A DNA stretch of 11,360 nt from JAXHUK01 sp034189725 (GCA_034189725.1 JAXHUK010000039.1:1-11360); one strand, 5' to 3'. Positions 1 to 7,863 are shown, numbered from the stretch's first letter. Notes: generated by a model from the letters alone, not told the origin. Program-made: numbers and translations.

Positions 1-100
1 TAAAATCCCTTGTCTTTTCAAGCTCATCCTTACGTCCTTTCAGAACAAATGCACCTCTCTCAGTCTTCTTTTCTATAAGTTTAACCTCAAACTTCTCATG
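1..100 (-). other. Unidentified minus-strand coding fragment, partial
   Basis: On the minus strand, the frame read from 100 down to 1 is open for 33 codons. It has a normal, charged protein composition (begins HEKFEVKLIEKKTERG, ends KDELEKTRDF). A stop (TAA, 103-101) lies directly upstream, and there is no ATG or GTG start inside, so this looks like an interior slice of a gene that runs off the left edge. The plus-strand frames here do not resemble the VgrG sequence expected before the next gene. I do not recognise the protein. It could be a chance open frame, since 33 codons is short, or real coding sequence joined here by inversion, deletion or misassembly. Confidence 0.3.
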
Positions 101-1083
101 TTAAAACTCAGGCGGAGGCTGATACTCTTGCACAGTCTATATTCGACGAAATTGGGCAGGGTTTTATCCAGGCGGAGTGTGTTTCTCTGGGCAGTCCTGC
201 TGTGCAAGCCGGTGCGCTGGTTGAACTCAGGGGGCTGGGCGATCGATTCAGTGGTAAATATCGGGTTACGCATGCGTTACATCGTTTCGATGCCACAGGG
301 TACAAGACTGAATTCACAGTGGGTGCACGGCATGGCTCCACGATCACTGAGGTGTTGTCGACGACCTCCAATGGGAATGAACAGCGTGGGTTGATGATGG
401 GAATAGTCACCAACGTCGATGACTCTGATGACAATGGTCGCGTCAAGGTAAAGATACCATCGTTGAAAAACGATGAGGAGACTACCTGGGCACGGATGGT
501 CGCTCCTGGTGCGGGCTCTAAACGAGGAATACAATGGCTCCCTGAGGTAAACGATGAGGTGCTGGTCGCATTCGAGCATGGGGACATCGACAGACCTCTG
601 ATACTGGGAGGTTTGTGGAGTGATAAAAATGGACTACCAATGCCCAATAGCGAATGCATTGGAGGTGGTATCGTCAATCAGCGGGTAATTCGATCACGTT
701 CGGGTCATGTGATTATTCTCGATGACTCGGATGGTGCAGAACTGATCAAAGTCTGCGATAAGACAGGGAATAATGAGATTGTCGTTGACTCGGCGAGTAA
801 CAGTATGACAGTCAAGGCGGATAAAGACATTACCATAGAAGCAAAGGGTAAGATCAATATTAAAAGCTCAAACGGCGACCTGTCTCTGGAGGGCAAAAAT
901 CTGAAGATTGCTACAATGCAGAACTTCACTGTAGAAGCTACCGGTAGTTGTAACATCAAGTCAACGCAAAACTGTACGGTCGAAGGTACCGCTGGTTTGA
1001 CGATGAAGAATGCAACGGGAGCACAAATAGCGATGAGTGGTCCGTCAGTCAATGTGAATAATGGTGCTCTGGAGGTTACATAA
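97..1083 (+). CDS. VgrG/gp5-like baseplate spike protein of a contractile injection system, 5'-truncated
   Basis: Trimeric central spike that closes the inner tube and carries the PAAR tip. Family-like sequence starts at about 97 (HVKTQAEADTLAQSIFDEIG). This is the end of the phage late-control-D/gp27-like part, and it includes the typical GLGDRFSGKYRVTHALHRF motif near nt 230-290. In-frame stops at 76 and 82 precede it, and the first possible start codon is GTG 202. About 300 N-terminal residues usual for Afp8/Pvc8-type spikes are therefore missing. The gp5 OB-fold follows (GRVKVKIPSLKNDEETTWAR to GGLWSDKNGLP, about nt 436-640). The remainder, from about nt 770, is a beta-helix needle with alternating short hydrophobic strands (ITIEAKGKINI, LSLEGKNLKI, CTVEGTAGLTM). 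Its stop overlaps the PAAR start (TAATG), so the two genes are translationally coupled. The N-terminal loss looks like a break in the DNA and not a natural short gene. From GTG 202 a 293-residue product is possible, but it would lack the gp27-like docking domain. Confidence 0.85.
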   Translation, partial: HVKTQAEADTLAQSIFDEIGQGFIQAECVSLGSPAVQAGALVELRGLGDRFSGKYRVTHALHRFDATGYKTEFTVGARHGSTITEVLSTTSNGNEQRGLMMGIVTNVDDSDDNGRVKVKIPSLKNDEETTWARMVAPGAGSKRGIQWLPEVNDEVLVAFEHGDIDRPLILGGLWSDKNGLPMPNSECIGGGIVNQRVIRSRSGHVIILDDSDGAELIKVCDKTGNNEIVVDSASNSMTVKADKDITIEAKGKINIKSSNGDLSLEGKNLKIATMQNFTVEATGSCNIKSTQNCTVEGTAGLTMKNATGAQIAMSGPSVNVNNGALEVT

Positions 1084-1442
1084 TGCCAGGCTATCTGTTG
1101 ACCATGAGTTGTATAGTGACCTGTGCTCACGGCGGAAAGGCTAGCCCGACCACCCCGAATCCACGAGTTAAGATAATGGGATCACCGGTGCCGATGTCAT
1201 CTGCTCCATTCGTTGTTGCAGGGTGTCCGATGACGATTCCGCCGCCGGCTGGCCCCGGGCCCACGCCCTGTATTCAGGCGAACTACCTGCCACCAACTTT
1301 GACACTGCGCGTGAAGTCGATGGGACAGGGTTTGCTGTGTCAGACAAGTATGACGGGGCCGGCTGTGACGACCCCGCCTTCGCCACCTGCGCCTTTGCTA
1401 CCGGTCAGTTTTGCAGGGCAAACGAGAGTGCGGGGAATGTAG
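1083..1442 (+). CDS. PAAR-like spike-tip protein
   Basis: A 119-residue cytosolic structural protein expected to cap the VgrG needle, in the place of Afp10. It is Cys-, Gly- and Pro-rich. C10, C14 and H16 lie in MSCIVTCAHGG, C48 in VAGCP, C63 in TPCIQ and C86 in LLCQTS. These could hold a metal as PAAR proteins do, though the exact His/Cys set differs from the classical zinc PAAR. Two half-repeats are visible (RVKIMGSPV near residue 28 and RVKSMGQGL near 76), which fits a folded cone made of repeated hairpins. The C-terminus is a Pro-rich stretch ending SFAGQTRVRGM. No toxin extension is present, so this is a plain tip and not an evolved PAAR effector. The ATG overlaps the stop of the spike gene by one base. 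The gene identification rests on family resemblance plus position between the spike and gp25. Confidence 0.83.
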   Translation: MPGYLLTMSCIVTCAHGGKASPTTPNPRVKIMGSPVPMSSAPFVVAGCPMTIPPPAGPGPTPCIQANYLPPTLTLRVKSMGQGLLCQTSMTGPAVTTPPSPPAPLLPVSFAGQTRVRGM

Positions 1443-1501
1443 GTGCACAGGGTGGGTAGATCAGGCAGTACTGATGAATACGTAGCGAAAGGGTCGGGAC
1501 A

Positions 1502-1906
1502 ATGGATAACGGAAACGTGCTGAGCGATATTCTGGGAACGGGCTTGCGGTTCCCCATGGGAGTAGATGGACGTGGTGGCATCGCCATGATCAGTCAGGAA
1601 AAAGATATTGAGGAATCGATCAAGCTTGTGCTGGGGACGGCTCGTGGCGAACGCCACATGCGCCCAATGTTCGGCTCTCGTATACATGAACTTGTTTTTG
1701 CCCCAAACAACGCGACAACCTGGGGATTGATGCAACAATATGTAGAGGAAGCATTAGGCTGGTGGGAACCACGGGTCGAGGTGATGGATATCGATGTGGG
1801 TGCAGATCCTGCAGATGCTTCTCGACTGCTTGTAAATATTACATACAAGGTAAAGGCAACGAGCGATAAGCGTAGCCTTGTTTACCCGTTCTACCTGTCA
1901 GCCTGA
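1502..1906 (+). CDS. gp25/GpW-like baseplate wedge protein
   Basis: A 134-residue baseplate wedge subunit of the T4 gp25 / P2 GpW / Afp9 family, which contacts the sheath and nucleates its assembly. It has the family's short form and usual order. An N-terminal GTGLRFPM strand is followed by the helix EKDIEESIKLVLGTARGERHMR (residues 33-54, with the conserved R-G-E-R core). After that come P-M-F-G-S-R-I-H-E-L-V-F (55-66), the helix WGLMQQYVEEALGWWEPRVEV, and a last pair of strands ending SLVYPFYLSA. The ATG lies 59 nt after the PAAR stop. Only a loose purine-rich stretch precedes it. The baseplate J gene follows after 20 nt, and this pairing is standard in phage tails and injection systems. 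The identification is firm. Confidence 0.92.
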   Translation: MDNGNVLSDILGTGLRFPMGVDGRGGIAMISQEKDIEESIKLVLGTARGERHMRPMFGSRIHELVFAPNNATTWGLMQQYVEEALGWWEPRVEVMDIDVGADPADASRLLVNITYKVKATSDKRSLVYPFYLSA

Positions 1907-1913
1907 TGCTGTA

Positions 1914-1920
1914 AAGGAGG
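1914..1920 (+). promoter_or_regulatory. Strong Shine-Dalgarno site deciding a GTG start
   Basis: AAGGAGG at 1914-1920 lies six bases before GTG 1927. The near-perfect anti-16S match and good spacing support the GTG as the true start of the baseplate J gene, since no ATG with a comparable site occurs nearby. Confidence 0.7.
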
Positions 1921-1926
1921 GTCGAA

Positions 1927-3894
1927 GTGACATTACCAGTACCGAATTTAGACGACCGCACGTTTCAGGATTTGGTCCGAGAGGCCAGAGCAAGGATACC
2001 ACGATACTGTCCCGAGTGGACGGATCACAACTTGAGTGATCCCGGAATCACGTTGATTGAACTGTTTGCCTGGATGGTGGACACATTGCTCTATAGACTC
2101 AACAAAGTACCGGATAAGAATTACATAAAGTTTATGGAGTTGATCGGAGTGCATCTGGAGCCTCCAAAACCAGCAAAGGCAGATGTCACCTTCAGGCTCT
2201 CTGCTCCTCAACCAGCGCCGGTTACCGTTCCCCACGGAACGGAAGTGGCTACAGTGCGGACCGAGACGCAGGATGCGATCACCTTTACCACAGACGAGGA
2301 TTTGACAATTATCCCTCCTGTTCTTGAATATGCACTGACTACCAGCGATGACGTTGATTTCGAAGAATGCATGACAGGGCTCAAAAATCCGGATAGACTT
2401 GTAACAGTATTCCAGGATATTCCGCAGGAGAACAATGCCTTCTATCTTGGTTTCAGTGAGAATCTAAAAGCACAAACTGTAGCACTCTCACTTAAATGCA
2501 GAAGTGAAGGTATTGGCATTGATCCTAATGATCCTCCTTTACAGTGGGAATACTGGGATGGAAATATTGAAAGATGGATTGCCCTCAGGGTGGAAAAGGA
2601 TTCTACCGGAGGGATGAACACTAACGGACAGGTTATTCTCCACGTACCATACGGTTGTGCAGTGACGGAGGTACATGGGCAGTCGGCGTGCTGGTTGCGA
2701 TGTCGAGTCGTCGAGACTCGCCCGGGACAGAGAGCATACAATAGTTCACCCAGGATTTTGAGTTTGAGCCCGGATGGCATTGGCGGTACTGTTCTTGTAA
2801 GCCACGCGCTGAGGATTACCAATGAGTTTTTAGGAAAGAGTAATGGCGCACCCGGGCAAAAGTTCTTCCTTCAGAACGCCCCTGTGCTCAAACGAGAACC
2901 ACGGGAAACCATCACGGTAGAGAAAAGCGATGGGGAGGTGGAAACATGGCACGAGGTGGAAAACTTCTCCTCATCCGGCCCTGATGAACCTCACTTCACC
3001 TGTGATAGCATGACCGGTGAGGTTCAATTCGGGCCATCAATAAAGCAGCCATCAGGCCAGGAACGTCAATATGGCCGGGTTCCAGAATTTGGGAGCAATA
3101 TATATTTTATGTCCTACCGGTATGGTGGAGGTACTATTGGCAATGTTGGGCCAAGTACAATCACAATAATGAAATCCTCCATCCCTTACATTGCATCTGT
3201 TACTAACTGGAGTGCGGCAACTGGAGGTACTGAAGCGGAGACGATAGAAAGCGCCAAGATGCGGGCGCCGCAAGTGCTTAAAGCTCGCACCAGAGCGGTG
3301 ACCAGCGATGATTTTGAGTGTCTGGCAGTTCAAGCGTCGACGCGTGTAGCACGTGCAAAGTGCTTAACCCCCGGAACAGGTGGTGAGGGAGTCAGCCCCG
3401 AAGCGGGGGTAGTCAGGTTGATGCTGGTCCCCGTCGTCTCAAAAGCAGAACAACTAATACCTAAAGAGGAGCTAGAGCTAACCAGGCAAATCAGGGAAGA
3501 GGTCGAGGCATACCTCGATGAACGGCGATTGCTGGGAACACGGCTTGAGATCGTTACGCCGAAGTATGTTCCGGTAGCCGTAGAGGCAAAAATTAGAGGG
3601 AGACAGGGGACTGATTTCAGATGCGTAGCCGATGAGATAGAACGCGCTTTATACAGGTACATTAATCCTTTGGTTGGAGGTTCGGAGGGAAACGGGTGGC
3701 CATTTGGGCGGGGTATATCACTATCTGAGGTATACGCTGCAATTCACGGGATGGGCAATTTCGATTTCATTGAAAATGTTAACCTGTATCCTGTCGACCC
3801 GGTGACCGGTGAACGACAGGGAGCTACAACACAGATTAGCGTTACGCTGGATAGTTTGATTTGCTCACACAAGCATGAAATAACAGTGAGCTAG
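1927..3894 (+). CDS. Baseplate assembly protein J-like (TIGR02243 type, Afp11-like)
   Basis: A 655-residue baseplate wedge component, the counterpart of T4 gp6 / P2 gpJ, which forms the ring around the spike hub. The family hallmark is at residues 31-50 (WTDHNLSDPGITLIELFAWM), followed by YRLNKVPDKNYIKFMELIG. Next comes a beta-rich middle with a WEYWDGNIERW segment near residue 206 and a long insertion typical of the roughly 650-residue form. The C-terminal third carries the baseplate J core: TEAETIESAKMRAPQVLKAR near 435-450, then the VTSDDFECLA motif, the IREEVEAYLDERRLLGTRLEI helix and strand, and an end with NPLVGGSEGNGWPFGRGISLSE. The GTG start is fixed by a strong Shine-Dalgarno site. 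It follows gp25 by 20 nt and precedes the tail protein I gene by 69 nt. The gene is complete and shows no frameshift. Confidence 0.93.
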   Translation: MTLPVPNLDDRTFQDLVREARARIPRYCPEWTDHNLSDPGITLIELFAWMVDTLLYRLNKVPDKNYIKFMELIGVHLEPPKPAKADVTFRLSAPQPAPVTVPHGTEVATVRTETQDAITFTTDEDLTIIPPVLEYALTTSDDVDFEECMTGLKNPDRLVTVFQDIPQENNAFYLGFSENLKAQTVALSLKCRSEGIGIDPNDPPLQWEYWDGNIERWIALRVEKDSTGGMNTNGQVILHVPYGCAVTEVHGQSACWLRCRVVETRPGQRAYNSSPRILSLSPDGIGGTVLVSHALRITNEFLGKSNGAPGQKFFLQNAPVLKREPRETITVEKSDGEVETWHEVENFSSSGPDEPHFTCDSMTGEVQFGPSIKQPSGQERQYGRVPEFGSNIYFMSYRYGGGTIGNVGPSTITIMKSSIPYIASVTNWSAATGGTEAETIESAKMRAPQVLKARTRAVTSDDFECLAVQASTRVARAKCLTPGTGGEGVSPEAGVVRLMLVPVVSKAEQLIPKEELELTRQIREEVEAYLDERRLLGTRLEIVTPKYVPVAVEAKIRGRQGTDFRCVADEIERALYRYINPLVGGSEGNGWPFGRGISLSEVYAAIHGMGNFDFIENVNLYPVDPVTGERQGATTQISVTLDSLICSHKHEITVS

Positions 3895-3963
3895 AGCTAC
3901 CCATGCCCTTGACACATCTGGACAATTTGTGGTTAACTTTGTATACACTGGAAGGGAATCGGG

Positions 3964-4542
3964 ATGTCGATACAAACCGATGATAACGAAACAAGGCTTC
4001 AGAGTAGCTATCTGGAATACCTGCCAGCGCTATTTCGTAGTGACGAGTTCCTGGGGCGCTTTTTGCTCATTTTCGAGAGTATACTGAAGCCGATTGAGAA
4101 TACTGTCGATAATATGGCGTCCTATTTCGATCCGTTATTAACCCCCCAGGACTTACTCCCCTGGCTGGCATCCTGGATAGAATTAGTCCTTGATCCCTCG
4201 TGGCCTGAGCAGAGACGTCGTGAGTTAATAAAATCAGCCGCTGAGCTTTACCTCTGGCAAGGCACAAAGAGGGGTATGGTTGAGTACCTGAGGATTTATA
4301 CGGGAACCCTTCCAGAGGTAACTGAACACATAGAGGGGATGAGACTTGGTTCAGAGGCGCGGCTGGGCATCAGCACCAAGATCGGTAGCGCCGGCGGGGG
4401 AAATCATTTTACAGTCACCATAGACCTTAATGATGATACGACAATCGATATCGAAAAGATTGTATCAATAATCGAAGCTCAAAAACCAGCACATACGATC
4501 TATACATTGCATGTAAATAATAATCCAGGCACAGGTGATTAA
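3964..4542 (+). CDS. Tail protein I-like baseplate protein (TIGR02242 type, Afp12-like)
   Basis: A 192-residue partner of the baseplate J protein that completes the wedge. In phage P2, gpI links the wedge to fibres. The N-terminal YLPALFR motif (residues 19-25) is followed by a helical segment with FDPLLTPQDLLPWLASWIEL (55-74). Then comes DPSWPEQRRRELIKSAAELY and the signature LWQGTKRGMVEYLRIYTG, all typical of the phage tail protein domain found next to J genes in injection systems. The C-terminal third is a small alpha/beta part ending HTIYTLHVNNNPGTGD. A purine-rich site (GGAAGGG, 3951-3957) precedes the ATG. The stop is one base away from the ATG chosen for the next gene, so the two are probably translationally coupled. 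The identification is firm by motif and order. Confidence 0.9.
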   Translation: MSIQTDDNETRLQSSYLEYLPALFRSDEFLGRFLLIFESILKPIENTVDNMASYFDPLLTPQDLLPWLASWIELVLDPSWPEQRRRELIKSAAELYLWQGTKRGMVEYLRIYTGTLPEVTEHIEGMRLGSEARLGISTKIGSAGGGNHFTVTIDLNDDTTIDIEKIVSIIEAQKPAHTIYTLHVNNNPGTGD

Positions 4543-4543
4543 A

Positions 4544-5806
4544 ATGGAGCTTGAAGACGTCACGAGGTTCCAACTCAGAAGGGTAAATCCATTTCCAGGA
4601 CTGATGATAGACGTCGACATATGGCAGGAGGCTCACAACTACCACAGGGATCAGCAGAGGCTCCATTTGTTGACCTTTCACCAGACGGGGATCATGGCAG
4701 GTCTGGAGGTCATTGCGAACGATCCACCTGACCTGTCTGTGACAATCAATCCAGGTATAGGGATCGATTCTGAGGGTAACAACATAATTGTTTCCAGCGC
4801 ACAACGCTATACCATCCAGGCTCGCCAGAGTGGAATGGTATATCTTGTTATCCAGTTTCGCGAGATTCCTTCCGGTCCCTATCAACCACCAGATGGTGGT
4901 CAACCGACTCGAATCATGGAGGCATACCGGATTCAGGAGAGGGAGGAACTGCCGACTGAGGCATTTCTGGAATTAGCGCGCATCGACTTTGATCCTGCTA
5001 ATCCGACACTACACAATCCCAGAATAATGGATAATCCGGGGAAGAATGAGGTAGATCACCGCTTTCGTAGAATAGCAACTGCTGGTGTGCCAGTACAAGC
5101 TGCACCACCGCTGCCGATCATACCACCACCGGCTGTACCAACCCCAGCTGTATCACCACCAGCACCTGAACAAGTAAAAACCGATATCCAGAATAAGGAA
5201 CCGTCTACTACCAGGGAAACTATAACCATAGGGCATGTATCAGTGGGTACTATGAACGCACATACTCATAGTGAAGGTTTACATAATCTGGCAAGGGAGA
5301 TAAACCGTCAGTATGATTTCGCAGTTGATGTAAAGAGTAATGTTCTGCTGGATGTGGCAATCGAGAAGTGTAATATACTATACATAACGGGCAACGCAAG
5401 CTTCGAGCTGTCCGAGCAACAGAAGAGGGTGATGAGAGAATTTCTTGAATCCGGGGGAATGATATTTGGGGAAGCATGTGCCGAGGAACAGGGAGAGACG
5501 CCATCGCGGGGGCCGCGGGAGTTTGGTCTGGCGTTCAATCAACTCGCCAGTCAATTGAACCGCAAACTGGAGAATGTGCAGCGGGGACATCCGCTATTGT
5601 CAGCAATTCACACATTTTCAGGCGTTCCACAGGGAGCGGTTGCTGGAATGCTCCTTGAGGGTGGGAATATGATCTACAGTGGAAGTGATTACGGATGTGC
5701 CTGGAGAGGCGGATTTCAGGATAACCCATTACCACGGGATAGTATTCGGAGTTCTGTTGAGATGGGGGCGAATATTATCATCTATGCTCAGATGAACAAA
5801 ACGTGA
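4544..5806 (+). CDS. Baseplate-associated protein with C-terminal DUF4159 domain
   Basis: A 420-residue protein from ATG 4544, chosen because AGGTGA at 4532-4537 is well spaced before it. An upstream GTG at 4535 would add three residues. It has three parts. Residues 1 to about 180 are an uncharacterised alpha/beta region (FQLRRVNPFPGLMIDVDIW; LSVTINPGIGIDSEGNNIIV) seen to my knowledge in proteins near CIS baseplates. Residues about 182-215 are a Pro/Ala/Val linker (PPLPIIPPPAVPTPAV). Residues about 225-420 match DUF4159, a glutamine-amidotransferase-like fold: NILYITGNASFEL, LESGGMIFGEACAEEQG with Cys312, RGHPLLSAIHTFSG, and the closing GANIIIYAQMNKT. There is no signal peptide or membrane segment, so it should be cytosolic. 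DUF4159 proteins have no settled function. Position directly after tail protein I suggests a baseplate accessory, fibre-like part or regulator. Catalysis is possible but unproven. Confidence 0.85.
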   Translation: MELEDVTRFQLRRVNPFPGLMIDVDIWQEAHNYHRDQQRLHLLTFHQTGIMAGLEVIANDPPDLSVTINPGIGIDSEGNNIIVSSAQRYTIQARQSGMVYLVIQFREIPSGPYQPPDGGQPTRIMEAYRIQEREELPTEAFLELARIDFDPANPTLHNPRIMDNPGKNEVDHRFRRIATAGVPVQAAPPLPIIPPPAVPTPAVSPPAPEQVKTDIQNKEPSTTRETITIGHVSVGTMNAHTHSEGLHNLAREINRQYDFAVDVKSNVLLDVAIEKCNILYITGNASFELSEQQKRVMREFLESGGMIFGEACAEEQGETPSRGPREFGLAFNQLASQLNRKLENVQRGHPLLSAIHTFSGVPQGAVAGMLLEGGNMIYSGSDYGCAWRGGFQDNPLPRDSIRSSVEMGANIIIYAQMNKT

Positions 5807-5866
5807 ACGCACTGATAGTTATCCTGGGACGACGAAGGTAGAGAATTCGAATCTAGGAGATAAATA

Positions 5867-7639
5867 ATGCCAGATAAGATCATGGTAGCAGCTTCACCGG
5901 CAAACCTGAAGTTGATGCCTGGGGATACGGCGGAGACGATCGCCACACTTCGTAATTTGGGGCCAACTGTGGACCAATTGGTTCTCAGTATCGATGGTAT
6001 TGATCAGGGATGGTATACCCTACCCGTATCAAGTGTAGCACTCTTTCCTAATGATCAGGATGAACTGAAAATCATAGTCCATCTGCCAAAGACGGATGAA
6101 GTCAAGGCTGGTTCCTATCCTTTCAAGATACATATCAATTCCCAGGAGAATCCCGGGGAAACAGCTACGACAGAGCTGGCTATTGAAATCGGGGAGATGC
6201 TCGAACTGCAGATGGATATCTCGCCGATGGAGATTGCAGGTCGCAGGGGAACGTATCAGGTAAAAGTGGCTAATCCCAGCAACGATGATATCGTGGTGAA
6301 TCTCGCAGCGCGTGATGCTCACAACAGGCTTCGATATGAATTTAACACAAATACCGTCACTGTGAAAAAGTCCAGTCAGGCTGAGGCAACGCTACAGGTG
6401 CGATTGGGATGGCTGGCTTTTCTGGGTGGTGAAAAGCCCTTCGACTTTCAGGTTACTGCCACGGTGCAAGGGAGAGACCATAAGTTAAAAGAAGGTACAA
6501 AAACTGCCAGTGCAAAACTTGTTCGACCGTCATTGATAGGAGGTGTACCGAAAATACGGATCCCGTGGTTTTCCCGATCTCCTGTTATTGACGCATTCGG
6601 TGCAATGACCGAGGATAGACGAGAGTTTACCCTCAGATGGACAGTGAGAAGAGCTCAAGAAGTCAGTGTGGACGGTGAAAAGGTAGATGACATTGGTGAG
6701 AAACAGATATATCCCACTGAAACTAAAAAATATACGATTACTGCCAGGAATAAACAAAAAACCGTCAGTCAGTCGGTTGAGGTCGATCCACTGCCGTTAC
6801 CAAAGGTACAAACATCTGAACGCATAAGAGCGGCACTTAATCCTGGCGAACTTAAGGCTCAAGCTGGTGTCGTACCCGCCACAGCAACGCTTCAAATACA
6901 GAACCTCAGTGAAATTGTTGACAAGTTCGTGATAGAGGTCCATGGGATCGAGAATTCCTGGTACAGCCGATCTGCTTCAAGTGTCGCCTTAATGCCTCAA
7001 GCTACAGACCATGTTCAAATATCATTTAGTCCCCCGAAAAAACAAGGCGTTAGGTCCGGCGACTATCCATTTGTCGTCGTAACACGTTCCGAGAGTTCGC
7101 CTCAAGAGGTTTCGACGGTACCAGGGCAGCTTCAGGTTATACCGTCACCGGAATTTCGGGTCGAGATGCGCCCTTTCAGGATCAACTGCCGTCGCAAGGG
7201 AACATTTCGGGTCGCACTGATCAATTCCGGTGTCACGGATGTCAACATTACATTGGAAGCTACCGACCTGGAAGAGGGGTGCAAATTCAACTTTGAAAAC
7301 CGCGAAACGGGATTAGTAGCATGGAGTACTCTCGAGGTACCCGTTGTGGTAAAACCCGAACGGGGATTCTTTGTTGGAGAGAATAAGACCTACGATGTAA
7401 CTGTAACTGCCATGGATCGTGATGGCAATCCTCAAAAGGCAACCTGCCAGCTCAATCACAGACCCATTTTTAAATCATGGAAATCTATTTTTAAAATACT
7501 TAGAGCTATTGTCGTTATTGCTGTGGTTGCAGTTGTTGTGTACTTCGTAATTCACTGGGGTGGCGGATGGAGTGCGCTCATAGGTAATCCGGGTCAATGG
7601 GCGCAGGATCTGGTTGGTGGAACATATGCCCCATGGTAG
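5867..7639 (+). CDS. Tail-anchored membrane protein with duplicated Ig-like modules (COG1470-like)
   Basis: A 590-residue protein with no N-terminal signal and a single hydrophobic helix near the end (about 547-563, AIVVIAVVAVVVYFVI). The helix is preceded by basic FKSWKSIFKILR and followed by about 26 residues. By the positive-inside rule the large N-terminal part should be cytoplasmic and the short Gly/Trp tail outside. The body is an internal duplication. Module A (about 1-107, with DQGWYTLPVSSVALFPN) is followed by module B (about 108-220, MEIAGRRGTYQVKVANPS). A small Ig-like unit (about 230-315) comes next. A second A (about 318-426, ENSWYSRSASSVALMPQ) and second B (about 427-535, INCRRKGTFRVALINSG) follow. 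AGGAGA at 5855-5860 precedes the ATG. It is the last gene of the baseplate block, 60 nt after the DUF4159 gene. A role as membrane anchor or docking platform for the machine is inference from topology and position. Confidence 0.83.
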   Translation: MPDKIMVAASPANLKLMPGDTAETIATLRNLGPTVDQLVLSIDGIDQGWYTLPVSSVALFPNDQDELKIIVHLPKTDEVKAGSYPFKIHINSQENPGETATTELAIEIGEMLELQMDISPMEIAGRRGTYQVKVANPSNDDIVVNLAARDAHNRLRYEFNTNTVTVKKSSQAEATLQVRLGWLAFLGGEKPFDFQVTATVQGRDHKLKEGTKTASAKLVRPSLIGGVPKIRIPWFSRSPVIDAFGAMTEDRREFTLRWTVRRAQEVSVDGEKVDDIGEKQIYPTETKKYTITARNKQKTVSQSVEVDPLPLPKVQTSERIRAALNPGELKAQAGVVPATATLQIQNLSEIVDKFVIEVHGIENSWYSRSASSVALMPQATDHVQISFSPPKKQGVRSGDYPFVVVTRSESSPQEVSTVPGQLQVIPSPEFRVEMRPFRINCRRKGTFRVALINSGVTDVNITLEATDLEEGCKFNFENRETGLVAWSTLEVPVVVKPERGFFVGENKTYDVTVTAMDRDGNPQKATCQLNHRPIFKSWKSIFKILRAIVVIAVVAVVVYFVIHWGGGWSALIGNPGQWAQDLVGGTYAPW

Positions 7640-7863
7640 GATCCTGCGGAGTTGATTTGCATTAGACAATTTCGAGCCATTTCCAGTTACAATCCCTGTG
7701 TTGTTAGTCAGGGAATTGATAATGGTAGAGCTAGCAGTGCTCGATGAAAGGAGGTCTGATCGCGATTATATCACATCATCGTATGATTGAATGACCTTAA
7801 CACCTGGCCTATTCGTGGTATTCATAATCTGATCATTCATTAAAGAATAGGAGGAGGATTCAT

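Noticed and set aside
108..677. 189-codon minus frame opposite the spike gene
   Set aside because: The opposite strand carries unmistakable VgrG/OB-fold sequence, and the minus product is Ser/Pro-rich noise.
4535..4543. Alternative GTG start for the DUF4159 protein
   Set aside because: The AGGTGA that would serve as ribosome site overlaps this GTG and is correctly spaced for ATG 4544 instead.
7693..7714. TCCCTG/CAGGGA stem after the tail-anchored protein gene as a terminator
   Set aside because: It has only 6 bp, a 10-base loop and no T-run, so it is too weak to call although the operon probably ends nearby.
7797..7828. TTAACA (7797-7802) and CATAAT (7823-7828) as a promoter for the collagen-like gene
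   Set aside because: The 20-base spacer is too long for a good sigma-70 promoter. A promoter probably exists in this gap, but this pair is not convincing.
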